Source: Occallatibacter gabretensis (GTDB lineage: Bacteria; Acidobacteriota; Terriglobia; Terriglobales; Acidobacteriaceae). Taken from it: 64,000 bases of DNA. Within the stretch, counting starts at the first letter, position 1, and each line of letters starts with the position of its first letter. Shown here piece by piece: positions 9,905-17,191 of this stretch. The stretch is taken from contig NZ_LAIJ01000009.1 in NCBI RefSeq assembly GCF_001449115.1, positions 1,804,114 to 1,868,113 of the forward strand, in the 5' to 3' direction. The translations under genes were made by a program, and so were the position numbers. Below the pieces are notes generated by a model, which was given only the letters and a program-made list of their open reading frames with translations, had not been told where the DNA came from and searched no databases.

Positions 9905-10678
9905 ATGAGCGATCCGATAGTGCAGCCTGTCTCTGAACTAATTTCCCCGCCCGGCCCCCGTCTTTCACAGATCCAGCGCGTGATCTACACCTTCACCGCG
10001 CCGTCCAAAACATTCAATGACATCAAGGCAGGTAACAGGAGCTGGTGGATGCCATGGTTGATCGGCCTGCTGGTCGGATACCTCTTCTTCGCTGCCGTTT
10101 ACACCAAGATCGGCATGCGGCAGGTGGCGGAGAACTCGATCCACATGAACGCCAAGCAGGAAGCCCGCATGGCGGATATGCCGGCAGACCAGCGCGAGAC
10201 GAGCATGAAAGTCACCGTCTACATTACGGAGGGCGTCTTCCTCGCAGGTCCGGTGCTCCTGCTCGCCATAGTGGCCATAACATCGCTCGTGCTTATGGGG
10301 ACGATTAACTTCGTCTTCGGCGGTAAGGCCAGCTACGGCAGTATCTATTGTGTCTCCATGTATGCAAGTTTGATAGGAGTCATCCAGGCGCTCCTGGGAA
10401 TCATTGTGGTCTTTGCCAGTTCGGCGCCGGAATCATTCAACATCAATAACTTTGCCCCGACCAATATCGCTGCATTCCTCAGTGCTATCGATACAAACAA
10501 GGCGCTGTACGCATTGCTCAAATCGCTGGACGTCATCACCATCTGGAATTTGGCGCTGACCAGCATTGGCATTGCGATTGTGGCGGGCGTCAAGAAGACA
10601 TCTGGCTACATCTCGGTCTTTAGCTGGTGGGCAGTTATGGTGCTTATCGGCATAGGCGTTGCTGTCGCAACAAGCTAA
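9905..10678 (+). CDS. YIP1-family integral membrane protein
   Basis: About 257 residues with five or six hydrophobic helices. The N-terminal part (IQRVIYTFTAPSKTFNDIK, then SWWMPWLIGLLVGYLFFAAVY) matches the layout of bacterial Yip1-domain proteins: an amphipathic entry segment with a PxxTF motif, then a WWxP helix. The function in bacteria is unknown; eukaryotic Yip1 proteins act in membrane traffic. ATG at 9905 is preferred over the in-frame GTG at 9893 because GAGG at 9895-9898 sits six bases upstream of it. A strong hairpin follows the gene. Confidence 0.72.
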   Translation: MSDPIVQPVSELISPPGPRLSQIQRVIYTFTAPSKTFNDIKAGNRSWWMPWLIGLLVGYLFFAAVYTKIGMRQVAENSIHMNAKQEARMADMPADQRETSMKVTVYITEGVFLAGPVLLLAIVAITSLVLMGTINFVFGGKASYGSIYCVSMYASLIGVIQALLGIIVVFASSAPESFNINNFAPTNIAAFLSAIDTNKALYALLKSLDVITIWNLALTSIGIAIVAGVKKTSGYISVFSWWAVMVLIGIGVAVATS

Positions 10679-10688
10679 ACGAAGTTCA

Positions 10689-10734
10689 CAAACAACAACG
10701 GCGCGCATCGTGGGATGCGCGCCGTTGTTGTTTG
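10689..10734. terminator. Bidirectional terminator hairpin between YIP1 gene and fabF
   Basis: A perfect 21-bp inverted repeat (10689-10709 with 10714-10734) around the loop GTGG. The arms begin with CAAACAACAACGG. It lies between the convergent YIP1 and fabF genes and would serve both strands, although T-rather than pure U-tracts flank it. Confidence 0.75.
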
Positions 10735-10770
10735 AGCTGGACGCTAGAGGCTAGAAGCTGAAAGCTGCCT

Positions 10771-12018
10771 TTACTCCGTCCACCGCCGCATAATCAGCGT
10801 CGCATTAATACCGCCAAACCCGAACGAATTCGACAACGCCACATCAAAGCTGTGCGGAATGGCCACATTCGGCACATAATCCAGTACGCACTCCGGGTCC
10901 ACATTATCCAGGTTGATCGTCGGCGGAAGTATCTGGTTCTGCAGCGCCAGCACGGTGATGCCGGCCTCCAGTCCACCCGCGCCGCCCAGCAGATGGCCCG
11001 TCATGGATTTCGTGCCGCTCACCTTCAGCTGCTTTGAAAGCGCACGCTCGCCAAAGACCAGCTCAATCGCCTTCGATTCATTGCCGTCGCCTGCAGGCGT
11101 CGAGGTGGCATGCGCGTTCACATAGCCCACTTCATCCGGCGCAATGCCCGCATCCTTCAGCGCGGCCCGCATGCTGCGTTGCGCGCCCGCGCCTTCTGGC
11201 GCAATCCCCGTCATGTGGTAGGCATCGGCGCTCATGCCGTAGCCAATCACCTCGGCCAGAATCTTCGCGCCGCGCTTCCTGGCAAACTCCAGCTCTTCCA
11301 GAATCACCATGCCCGCGCCTTCGCCAATCACAAAGCCATCGCGATCTTTATCAAATGGCCTGCTGGCCTTCGTCGGCTCGTCATTGCGTGTGGAAAGCGC
11401 GCGCATCGCCGCAAATCCACCCACAGACAGCGGTGTGACAGCCGCCTCCGATCCTCCGGCAATCATGGCATCCGCATCGCCATGCAGAATCATCCGCACC
11501 GAGTCGCCAATCGAGTTGGCGCTTGTGGCGCAGGCCGTAGCCGTGGCTGAAATCGGTCCCTGCGCACCATAGCGAATGGAAATGAAACCGGCGGCCATAT
11601 TGACGATAGCCGCGGGAATGAAGAAGGGCGACAGCTTGCGCGGGCCGCCGCTCAGCATGTTCGAGTGCTCGCGCTCAATGATTTCGAAGCCGCCAATACC
11701 CGACCCGATAAACACCCCAACGCGCTCGGCATTCTCGGGCGTAATCTGCAGACCGGACTGCGCCATTGCCTCCGCCGTCGCGGCAAAGGCAAAGTGCGTG
11801 AATCGCCCCATCTTTCGCGATTCCTTCTTGTCCACAAAATTGAGCGGATCGAAGTTCCGGACCTCGGCGGCAAAGGTGACAGGGAAGCCGGTGGTGTCAA
11901 AGCCCTGGATCGGGCCAACGCCGCTTCTTCCCTCAATCAGCCCCTGCCACACTTCGGGCGCGGTGTTGCCCACACCGCAAACCAGCCCAAGGCCGGTAAT
12001 GACGACTCTTCGGGTCAC
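10771..12018 (-). CDS. fabF: 3-oxoacyl-[acyl-carrier-protein] synthase II
   Basis: This condensing enzyme elongates acyl-ACP with malonyl-ACP in type II fatty acid synthesis. The 415-residue protein begins with RRVVITGLGLVCGVG. It has the active-site cysteine in ATACATSANSIGD, the first histidine in NAHATSTPAGD and the second in KSMTGHLLGGAG, followed by the C-terminal SNSFGFGGINATL block. These are the Cys-His-His triad and glycine-rich ending of FabF. The start is GTG at 12016-12018, three bases after the acpP stop codon, so the two genes form a translationally close operon. Confidence 0.97.
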   Translation of the reverse strand: MTRRVVITGLGLVCGVGNTAPEVWQGLIEGRSGVGPIQGFDTTGFPVTFAAEVRNFDPLNFVDKKESRKMGRFTHFAFAATAEAMAQSGLQITPENAERVGVFIGSGIGGFEIIEREHSNMLSGGPRKLSPFFIPAAIVNMAAGFISIRYGAQGPISATATACATSANSIGDSVRMILHGDADAMIAGGSEAAVTPLSVGGFAAMRALSTRNDEPTKASRPFDKDRDGFVIGEGAGMVILEELEFARKRGAKILAEVIGYGMSADAYHMTGIAPEGAGAQRSMRAALKDAGIAPDEVGYVNAHATSTPAGDGNESKAIELVFGERALSKQLKVSGTKSMTGHLLGGAGGLEAGITVLALQNQILPPTINLDNVDPECVLDYVPNVAIPHSFDVALSNSFGFGGINATLIMRRWTE

Positions 12019-12021
12019 CGA

Positions 12022-12270
12022 TTACTTGCCTTTCGCTGTCTTTTCGTGCTTCTCGATGTAGTCGATCGCATCCTTGACCGTCTTGATCTTTTCCGCGTCT
12101 TCGTCTGGAATCTCCAGGTCGAAGGCCTCTTCGAACTGCATCACAAGCTCAACCACGTCGAGCGAATCCGCGCCCAGGTCTTCCTGAAAGCTGGCGCCGG
12201 GCGTCACTTCCGCCTCATCCACCTGCAGCTGCTCAACAATGATCTGTTTTACTTTCTCTTCGACGGCCAT
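12022..12270 (-). CDS. acpP: Acyl carrier protein
   Basis: An 82-residue acidic protein. The phosphopantetheine attachment serine is in [15 protein letters not shown], the standard ACP motif. It carries growing acyl chains for FabF, encoded immediately downstream. The start chosen is the ATG at 12268-12270 with GAGGAGA just upstream; a longer frame begins further out but has no sign of being translated. The C-terminal tail [10 protein letters not shown] is slightly longer and more basic than in E. coli AcpP. Confidence 0.97.
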   Translation of the reverse strand: MAVEEKVKQIIVEQLQVDEAEVTPGASFQEDLGADSLDVVELVMQFEEAFDLEIPDEDAEKIKTVKDAIDYIEKHEKTAKGK

Positions 12271-12585
12271 GCGTGCTTCTCCTCGTTGAATCTGTTGGAA
12301 ATCCGGGGAATCGCCCGGGGATAAAAATCCGTTCTCCGCCTGCCTACAATACCCGTCTGCGGCGGGGAATACAACCGGGGCAGATAAAAAAACTCCCACG
12401 GTCCCGAAACTCCAAGTCTAACGGTCCGATTCGCAGTGTGTAAAGGCGGGGAACAGGGAATAGAAACAGCTGGAATGCGCAGCCTGGGTGCTCCCCCTTG
12501 CGCGCTTTTTGCGAAAAGGAGGGGATAACTGAATTCCATCCAGAATTTCACAGCCAGCAGGCGTAAATTAAGCGAAGAGGAAATC
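12271..12585. promoter_or_regulatory. Divergent acpP/rmuC intergenic region with candidate acpP promoter
   Basis: On the minus strand TTGTAT (12369-12374) and TATTGT (12346-12351) are 17 bases apart and would start acpP transcription about 70 bases before its ATG. Matches to consensus are partial (3/6 and 4/6). No gene is seen in the rest of the gap. The rmuC side has no convincing promoter hexamers. Confidence 0.4.
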
Positions 12586-14064
12586 ATGCAGGCACTTATT
12601 GCGGTCATTGCAGCATTGGCAGGCATCGCTGTTGGCTTCTTGTTGCGGAACGCCTCGGCAAAAAGTGAGAAGGCGCTCATCGAAGCGCTCAACCAGAAGC
12701 TGTCAGCAGACGCTGAGACCCTGAAGACGCAGCTCACAGAGGCGCAGGGAAGAGCACAGTCGGCCTCCGCGGATCGCGCGCGCTTTGAGGCCACGGCAGA
12801 AGAGCGGCAGAAGACTCTAGACACGCTGGCCCGCGAACGCGAATCGTTACAGGCAGATCTCCAGACACATACCGCGACAGAAAAGCAATCCGCCGCCCGC
12901 ATCCGCGAGCTTGAAACCTCTCTGGCAAATGAGCAGAAGAACATGGCGGAAAAAGTAGCCCTCCTTGAAACCGCCAAGACCGCGCTCGCCAATCAGTTCG
13001 AAGCCCTCGCCGGAAAAATCCTCGACGAAAAATCAAAGACCTTCGCCGACGTCAGCCAGAAGGATCTCAACAACCTCCTCGATCCACTGAAAACTCAAAT
13101 CAAAGAGTTCCGCGAAAAGGTTGAAGCAGCACAAAAGGATTCCAATACCGGAGTAACCAAGCTCGAAACGCTTATCGGCTCACTCAGCATGCTCAACGTA
13201 CAGCTTGCAGAAGAAGCAAAGAACCTCACCACCGCGCTACGCGGTTCCACCAAAACGCAGGGCGACTGGGGCGAATTCATCCTCCGCGATCTGCTGGAGA
13301 AGGCCGGCCTGCGCGAAGGCGAGCAATACAGCTTTCAGCAGTCGTTCACAGCGGCAGACAGTGAAAACAGCGATCGCACCCGCACCGTGCGTACAGACGT
13401 CATCGTGTATCTGCCCGGCAGCCGCCATCTCGTCATCGATTCCAAGGTTTCGCTCACCGCATACACTGACTGCGTCAGCGCCACAGACGATCTCACCCGC
13501 TCCGCCGCGCTCAGGCAGCATCTGGCAAGCGTACGCGGCCACATCACAGGCCTTGGCAAAGCCGGCTATCATCGCCTCTCTGGTGTCGAGTCGCCCGATT
13601 TTGTCGTGATGTTCATTCCCATCGAGCCGGCCTTTTTGCTCGCGCTCCAGAACGATGAAAATCTCTGGGCTGACGCATACCGGCAGGGAATTCTCCTCGT
13701 CGGCCCCACCACGTTGCTCTACGTCATCCGCATCGTCCACGTGCTCTGGCAGCAGGAGCTCCAGGCAAAAAGCGTGCAGGAAGTAATGGATCGCGGCACA
13801 GCGCTCTATGAAAAGTTTGTAGGCTTCGTCACGGATATGGAGTCCATCGGCAGAGGCATTCGCTCCGCAGATCAAAGCTACTCGAACGCCATCAAAAAAC
13901 TCTCTGAAGGCCCCGGCAATCTTGTCCGTCAAGTGGAGATGCTCAAGAAACTCGGCATTCGCAGCACCAAGTCACTGCCCAAGAATCTGCTCGACGCAGC
14001 AGAAGCAGACGAGCCCTCACTTGCCCTGGCCGCCAGTGCCGACGATTCCACAACTCAGGATTAG
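12586..14064 (+). CDS. rmuC: DNA recombination protein RmuC
   Basis: A 492-residue protein with an N-terminal membrane helix (LIAVIAALAGIAVGFLL), a long coiled coil of Glu/Lys/Ala repeats to about residue 140, and a conserved RmuC nuclease-like domain. That domain contains TKTQGDWGEFILRDLLEKAGLREGEQY, VIDSKVSLTAY and PVEPAFL-type IPIEPAFLLAL. RmuC limits inversion at short inverted repeats; the domain belongs to the PD-(D/E)xK-like group, and the Asp-Ser-Lys (VIDSK) stretch fits that fold. It is divergent from acpP and convergent with a small secreted-protein gene. Confidence 0.95.
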   Translation: MQALIAVIAALAGIAVGFLLRNASAKSEKALIEALNQKLSADAETLKTQLTEAQGRAQSASADRARFEATAEERQKTLDTLARERESLQADLQTHTATEKQSAARIRELETSLANEQKNMAEKVALLETAKTALANQFEALAGKILDEKSKTFADVSQKDLNNLLDPLKTQIKEFREKVEAAQKDSNTGVTKLETLIGSLSMLNVQLAEEAKNLTTALRGSTKTQGDWGEFILRDLLEKAGLREGEQYSFQQSFTAADSENSDRTRTVRTDVIVYLPGSRHLVIDSKVSLTAYTDCVSATDDLTRSAALRQHLASVRGHITGLGKAGYHRLSGVESPDFVVMFIPIEPAFLLALQNDENLWADAYRQGILLVGPTTLLYVIRIVHVLWQQELQAKSVQEVMDRGTALYEKFVGFVTDMESIGRGIRSADQSYSNAIKKLSEGPGNLVRQVEMLKKLGIRSTKSLPKNLLDAAEADEPSLALAASADDSTTQD

Positions 14065-14067
14065 CAA

Positions 14068-14496
14068 TTACATCGTCGGCTTCGGCGCAGGCGCATCCAC
14101 CTTCACCCGCTTCAGCGTCAACTCGCCCGGCGGAAAGCTTCCATCGCTGGCCTTCGTGCTCAGCTTGATCGTGTCATCCGCATTCACGGTGCCTTCGTTG
14201 TTGATCGTCATGTTATTAAAGCTCACATCAAAGCTGAACTTGTCGCCATCCACCTTGCCGTTGTCCAGGTTCAGCGGATCGCCCTGCGGTCCCTGCACGC
14301 TTCCTGTCAACTTCGCGCCATCCACTTTAAAGGTGTAGGTCAGCGTAAAGCCGTTGCCATCCGGAGTCGTCAGGTCGCCGGCCCAGGTGCCCGTAATATC
14401 GGTCGCGTTGGTCTTCGTCGCAGCAAAGGTACCGCGCGCGGCAACTGCTGCAAGCAGCACCGCGCACACTGAGAAGAGAAGGAAAATACGCTTCAT
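14068..14496 (-). CDS. Small secreted protein, beta-rich, unknown function
   Basis: A 142-residue protein with a signal peptide (MKRIFLLFSVCAVLLAAVAA). The mature part has alternating hydrophobic strands: ITGTWAGDLTTPDG, FKVDGAKLTGSVQGP, GKVDGDKFSFDVSF. This looks like a small lipocalin-like barrel seen in many uncharacterised Acidobacteriota exoproteins. The ATG at 14494-14496 is preferred over the longer frame because GGAGA lies nine bases upstream and the signal peptide starts there. No catalytic motif is visible. Confidence 0.68.
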   Translation of the reverse strand: MKRIFLLFSVCAVLLAAVAARGTFAATKTNATDITGTWAGDLTTPDGNGFTLTYTFKVDGAKLTGSVQGPQGDPLNLDNGKVDGDKFSFDVSFNNMTINNEGTVNADDTIKLSTKASDGSFPPGELTLKRVKVDAPAPKPTM

Positions 14497-14556
14497 TGTG
14501 TTCAGTCTCCAGGGGAAATCCGTGGAGGAATGATACACAACGATCCACACAACACG

Positions 14557-15450
14557 TCAGCCAATCGAATCCAGCTCCGCCAGCGTCTCCGCCGAAAGCT
14601 CCAGCTCCGCAGCCTTCAGATTTTCGCGCAGATGCCCCACTGACGAAGTCCCCGGAATCAGCAGAATATTCGGCGAGCGATGCAGCAGCCACGCCAGCGC
14701 CACCTGCATCGGCGTTACGCCAAGTGCCGCCGCAATCTCATCCAGCTTGCCCGACTGCAGCGGCGAAAATCCACCCAGCGGAAAGTACGGCACATACGCT
14801 ATGCCCTGGCCGGCGAGCGCATCGACAAACGCATCATCCCCGCGCTGTGCCACGTTATAGAAGTTCTGCACGCACACAATCGGCGTAATCTTCTGCGCCT
14901 CAGCCACCTGCGCTGCGCTCACCGTGCTCATGCCAATGTGTTTGATCTTGCCCTGCTCCTTCAGCTTCACCAGCGCCGTCAGTGGCTCTTCAAATGGCTC
15001 ATCCTCCGGCCCCGAAAACCCACCCAGCCGCAGATTCACCACATCCAGCGCATCCAGCCCAAGATTGCGCAGATTGTCATGCACCGCATCCGTCACATCC
15101 TGTGCGGATCGTGCATGAGGCCACTCGCCATTCGGCCCACGCTTCGCACCAACCTTGGTCACAATCACCAGCTTCTCCGGATACGGATGCAGCGCCTGCT
15201 TGATAATCTGGTTCGTCACATGCGGCCCGTAGAAATCGCTCGTGTCGATATGGTTCACACCGGCCTCAACCGCCTCGCGCAGCACTGCCAGCGCGCCCGG
15301 CACATCCTTTGGCGCACCCCACACCAGCTTCGCGCCATCGCGCCCCGCCAGCTGCATCGCGCCATAACCCAGGCGATTCACCGTAAACTCCGTGCCCGGA
15401 AACGTAAACGTTCCGCCCAATTTTTCTGATTTCAGATTCGCTTCAGTCAT
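14557..15450 (-). CDS. Aldo/keto reductase (YdbC/PdxI-like subgroup)
   Basis: A 297-residue (alpha/beta)8 NADPH-dependent oxidoreductase. The fold is shown by LGYGAMQLAG, HIDTSDFYGP (catalytic Asp and Tyr), VIVTKVG (catalytic Lys) and the C-terminal PGTSSVGHLRENLKA cofactor loop. The usual catalytic His of strand 4 is replaced: the segment reads DVVNLR where most members have DLxxxH. The same change occurs in the E. coli YdbC/PdxI group (pyridoxal reductase), so that is the closest functional guess. The start is the ATG at 15448-15450 with GAGGAGAG upstream. It is divergent from a TetR gene 87 bases away, which probably controls it. Confidence 0.85.
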   Translation of the reverse strand: MTEANLKSEKLGGTFTFPGTEFTVNRLGYGAMQLAGRDGAKLVWGAPKDVPGALAVLREAVEAGVNHIDTSDFYGPHVTNQIIKQALHPYPEKLVIVTKVGAKRGPNGEWPHARSAQDVTDAVHDNLRNLGLDALDVVNLRLGGFSGPEDEPFEEPLTALVKLKEQGKIKHIGMSTVSAAQVAEAQKITPIVCVQNFYNVAQRGDDAFVDALAGQGIAYVPYFPLGGFSPLQSGKLDEIAAALGVTPMQVALAWLLHRSPNILLIPGTSSVGHLRENLKAAELELSAETLAELDSIG

Positions 15451-15507
15451 CTCTCTCCTCAAACGCGCGGAAGATTTTCGCCTTCACATCCGCGTACAAT
15501 CCTTAGA

Positions 15508-15521
15508 TGAAGGAAACTTCA
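15508..15521. promoter_or_regulatory. Candidate TetR operator between reductase and regulator
   Basis: TGAAG-GAAA-CTTCA is a perfect 5-4-5 inverted repeat. It begins eight bases after TACAAT (15495-15500), a good -10 for the TetR gene, so it would cover the transcription start. Autoregulation is inferred from this position. Confidence 0.4.
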
Positions 15522-15537
15522 GGTTTGGAGTTCGCAT

Positions 15538-16179
15538 TTGCCAGGCGCAGTCGCACCCTCGCTAACCCCGCGTAAATCGCCCGTCCAGCAGCGTTCTTCC
15601 GCCACGGTCGAAGCCATTCTTGAAGCCACCATTCAGCTTTTGCTCAAAGAAGGCAAAGAGCGCCTCACCACCACGCGCGTTGCAGAACGCGCCGGAGCCT
15701 CCGTCGGAACCCTCTATCAATACTTCCCCAACAAAAGCGCGCTCCTGCAAGCTACCTTGCGTCAGCACATGGATGAAATTGCGGAAACCATCCGGAAGGT
15801 CTGCAGTGAGCAGCGCGGAAAACCCATCGCAAAGATGGTCCCAGCCCTCATCGACGCATTCTTCGCGGCCAAGATGCGCGACCCGAAGGTAAGCGCGGCG
15901 CTCTATGCAGTCAGCTCGGATGTTGACGGATGGAGAATAGCGCAACAAACCAGCAAGCGCGCGCTCAAAGAAATCGTCGCGATGCTTGAAACCGCACCTG
16001 AGCCGCTGACAAGGGAACCGGAAATGATTGCCTCCATGCTGCAAAGCATGATGACCGGCGTCAGCCGCAAGCTCCTGGAATCTCCCGCGCCGGAAAAACA
16101 CTTCCCGGCAATGCGGCAGGAGCTGCTCTTCCTCGCAGAAGTCTACGTCCAGGCCTGCTCCGCATCAACAGCGGCCTAG
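15538..16179 (+). CDS. TetR/AcrR-family transcriptional regulator
   Basis: A 213-residue regulator. The N-terminal helix-turn-helix covers about residues 20-65: VEAILEATIQLLLKEG, then TTTRVAERAGASVGTLYQYFPNKSALL, a textbook TetR DNA-binding domain. The C-terminal ligand domain is variable. The start is TTG at 15538, supported by GGAG at 15527-15530 seven bases upstream; no ATG is available in frame. It is divergent from the aldo/keto reductase and most likely represses it and itself. Its stop overlaps the stop of the convergent HIT gene. Confidence 0.9.
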   Translation: MPGAVAPSLTPRKSPVQQRSSATVEAILEATIQLLLKEGKERLTTTRVAERAGASVGTLYQYFPNKSALLQATLRQHMDEIAETIRKVCSEQRGKPIAKMVPALIDAFFAAKMRDPKVSAALYAVSSDVDGWRIAQQTSKRALKEIVAMLETAPEPLTREPEMIASMLQSMMTGVSRKLLESPAPEKHFPAMRQELLFLAEVYVQACSASTAA

Positions 16180-16742
16180 CTCGCCGCAAATCCCTCGCGC
16201 AACCGCTTCCACGTAATCTCCAGCGACTCAGGAATCACCCGCGTCTCGCCCGTCACGGTCATGAAATTCGTATCGCCCACCCAGCGTGGCAGCGCGTGCA
16301 GATGCAGGTGTCCCGCCACGCCCGCTCCTGCCGCCTCGCCCAGGTTCAGCCCGAAATTCAGCCCATGCGGCCGGTACGTCGCCTCCAGAACCCGCTCCGT
16401 CCGCTGCGCCAGCTCCACCAGCTCGTGCGCAGCCTCCACCGGCATTGCGGCAAGCCGGTTCAGATGCTCGTAAGGCATCACCATCACATGCCCGCTCGCA
16501 TACGGAAACGCATTCAGGCATACAAAGCATCGCTCGCCGCGATACACAATCCCCCCGGCTGCCTCAGCCTCGTCGCGGTCCATCCCATGCTCAATCGCAT
16601 AATCCACCGCGGCCAGCAGGTTGCAGAAAACGCAGCCCTTGTCGCCCGGCCACGCCGCCAGCTTCGCCGGCACGCCCGGCTTCGCCGTTCTATCAGCGCC
16701 CGTAATGTAGCTATACCGCCAGGGAGTCCACAAAATGTCCAT
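16176..16742 (-). CDS. HIT-family nucleotide hydrolase/phosphorylase
   Basis: A 188-residue protein with the histidine triad GHLHLHALPRW. It also has the N-terminal LWTPWRYSYI typical of the HIT subgroup close to Ap4A phosphorylases and the CVFCNLL Cys-x-x-Cys that can bind zinc. It should cleave or phosphorolyse dinucleoside polyphosphates or nucleotide conjugates using the central histidine. The ATG at 16740-16742 gives the standard N-terminus MDILWTPWR. The stop codon shares bases with that of the convergent TetR gene. Confidence 0.9.
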   Translation of the reverse strand: MDILWTPWRYSYITGADRTAKPGVPAKLAAWPGDKGCVFCNLLAAVDYAIEHGMDRDEAEAAGGIVYRGERCFVCLNAFPYASGHVMVMPYEHLNRLAAMPVEAAHELVELAQRTERVLEATYRPHGLNFGLNLGEAAGAGVAGHLHLHALPRWVGDTNFMTVTGETRVIPESLEITWKRLREGFAAS

Positions 16743-16916
16743 TGCTTGAGTAGTATAGGCAGCCCCGCGTCAGGCTCGCCCTCAACTTTTACAGGATTTT
16801 TTTCTCCGCGCCAGTCCCGCCGTCCCGCCACACATTCCTCAATCCCCAACATTTCGCGGGAATTGCCCCGGTATTTCCGGTCCTTCACCGGCTCCACCAT
16901 CCGGAATAGTCCCGAA

Positions 16917-16945
16917 TTGACTCAGGCTTCCCATAAAGCTACACT
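16917..16945 (+). promoter_or_regulatory. Strong sigma-70 promoter of rpsA
   Basis: TTGACT (16917-16922) and TACACT (16940-16945) are separated by exactly 17 bases. The start would be near 16952, giving a 5' leader of about 240 bases before rpsA. Nothing coding was seen in 16743-16916. Confidence 0.75.
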
Positions 16946-16971
16946 TATCTATGTAGCTTCCTGCGCGGAAA

Positions 16972-17062
16972 CCGACTTGGGAGCGCTCCGAAACGAGCGC
17001 AAAATCCTACGTCGGAAACCCTCACGGAGACGAGCCGTTCGCAGTCCCCAGCGGGGCTCGTC
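16972..17062 (+). promoter_or_regulatory. Structured leader of rpsA mRNA
   Basis: Two nested stem-loops can be drawn. The outer pair CCGAC (16972-16976) with GTCGG (17011-17015) encloses GCGCT (16983-16987) with AGCGC (16996-17000). A second hairpin pairs GACGAGCC (17029-17036) with GGCTCGTC (17055-17062). Ribosomal protein S1 represses its own mRNA in E. coli through leader hairpins, so autogenous control is plausible here; this is inference. Confidence 0.4.
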
Positions 17063-17191
17063 AAACGGTACCCCCGGATCACCCGCCCATGACAAGGACT
17101 ATGCCATGCGGACTTCCGGTGGATGTGGCCGCGCGATAGCAGGAAGCGAAGGCCGGCTTGCGCCGGTGCGTAATTCCTGGAGCTAGCAGTG

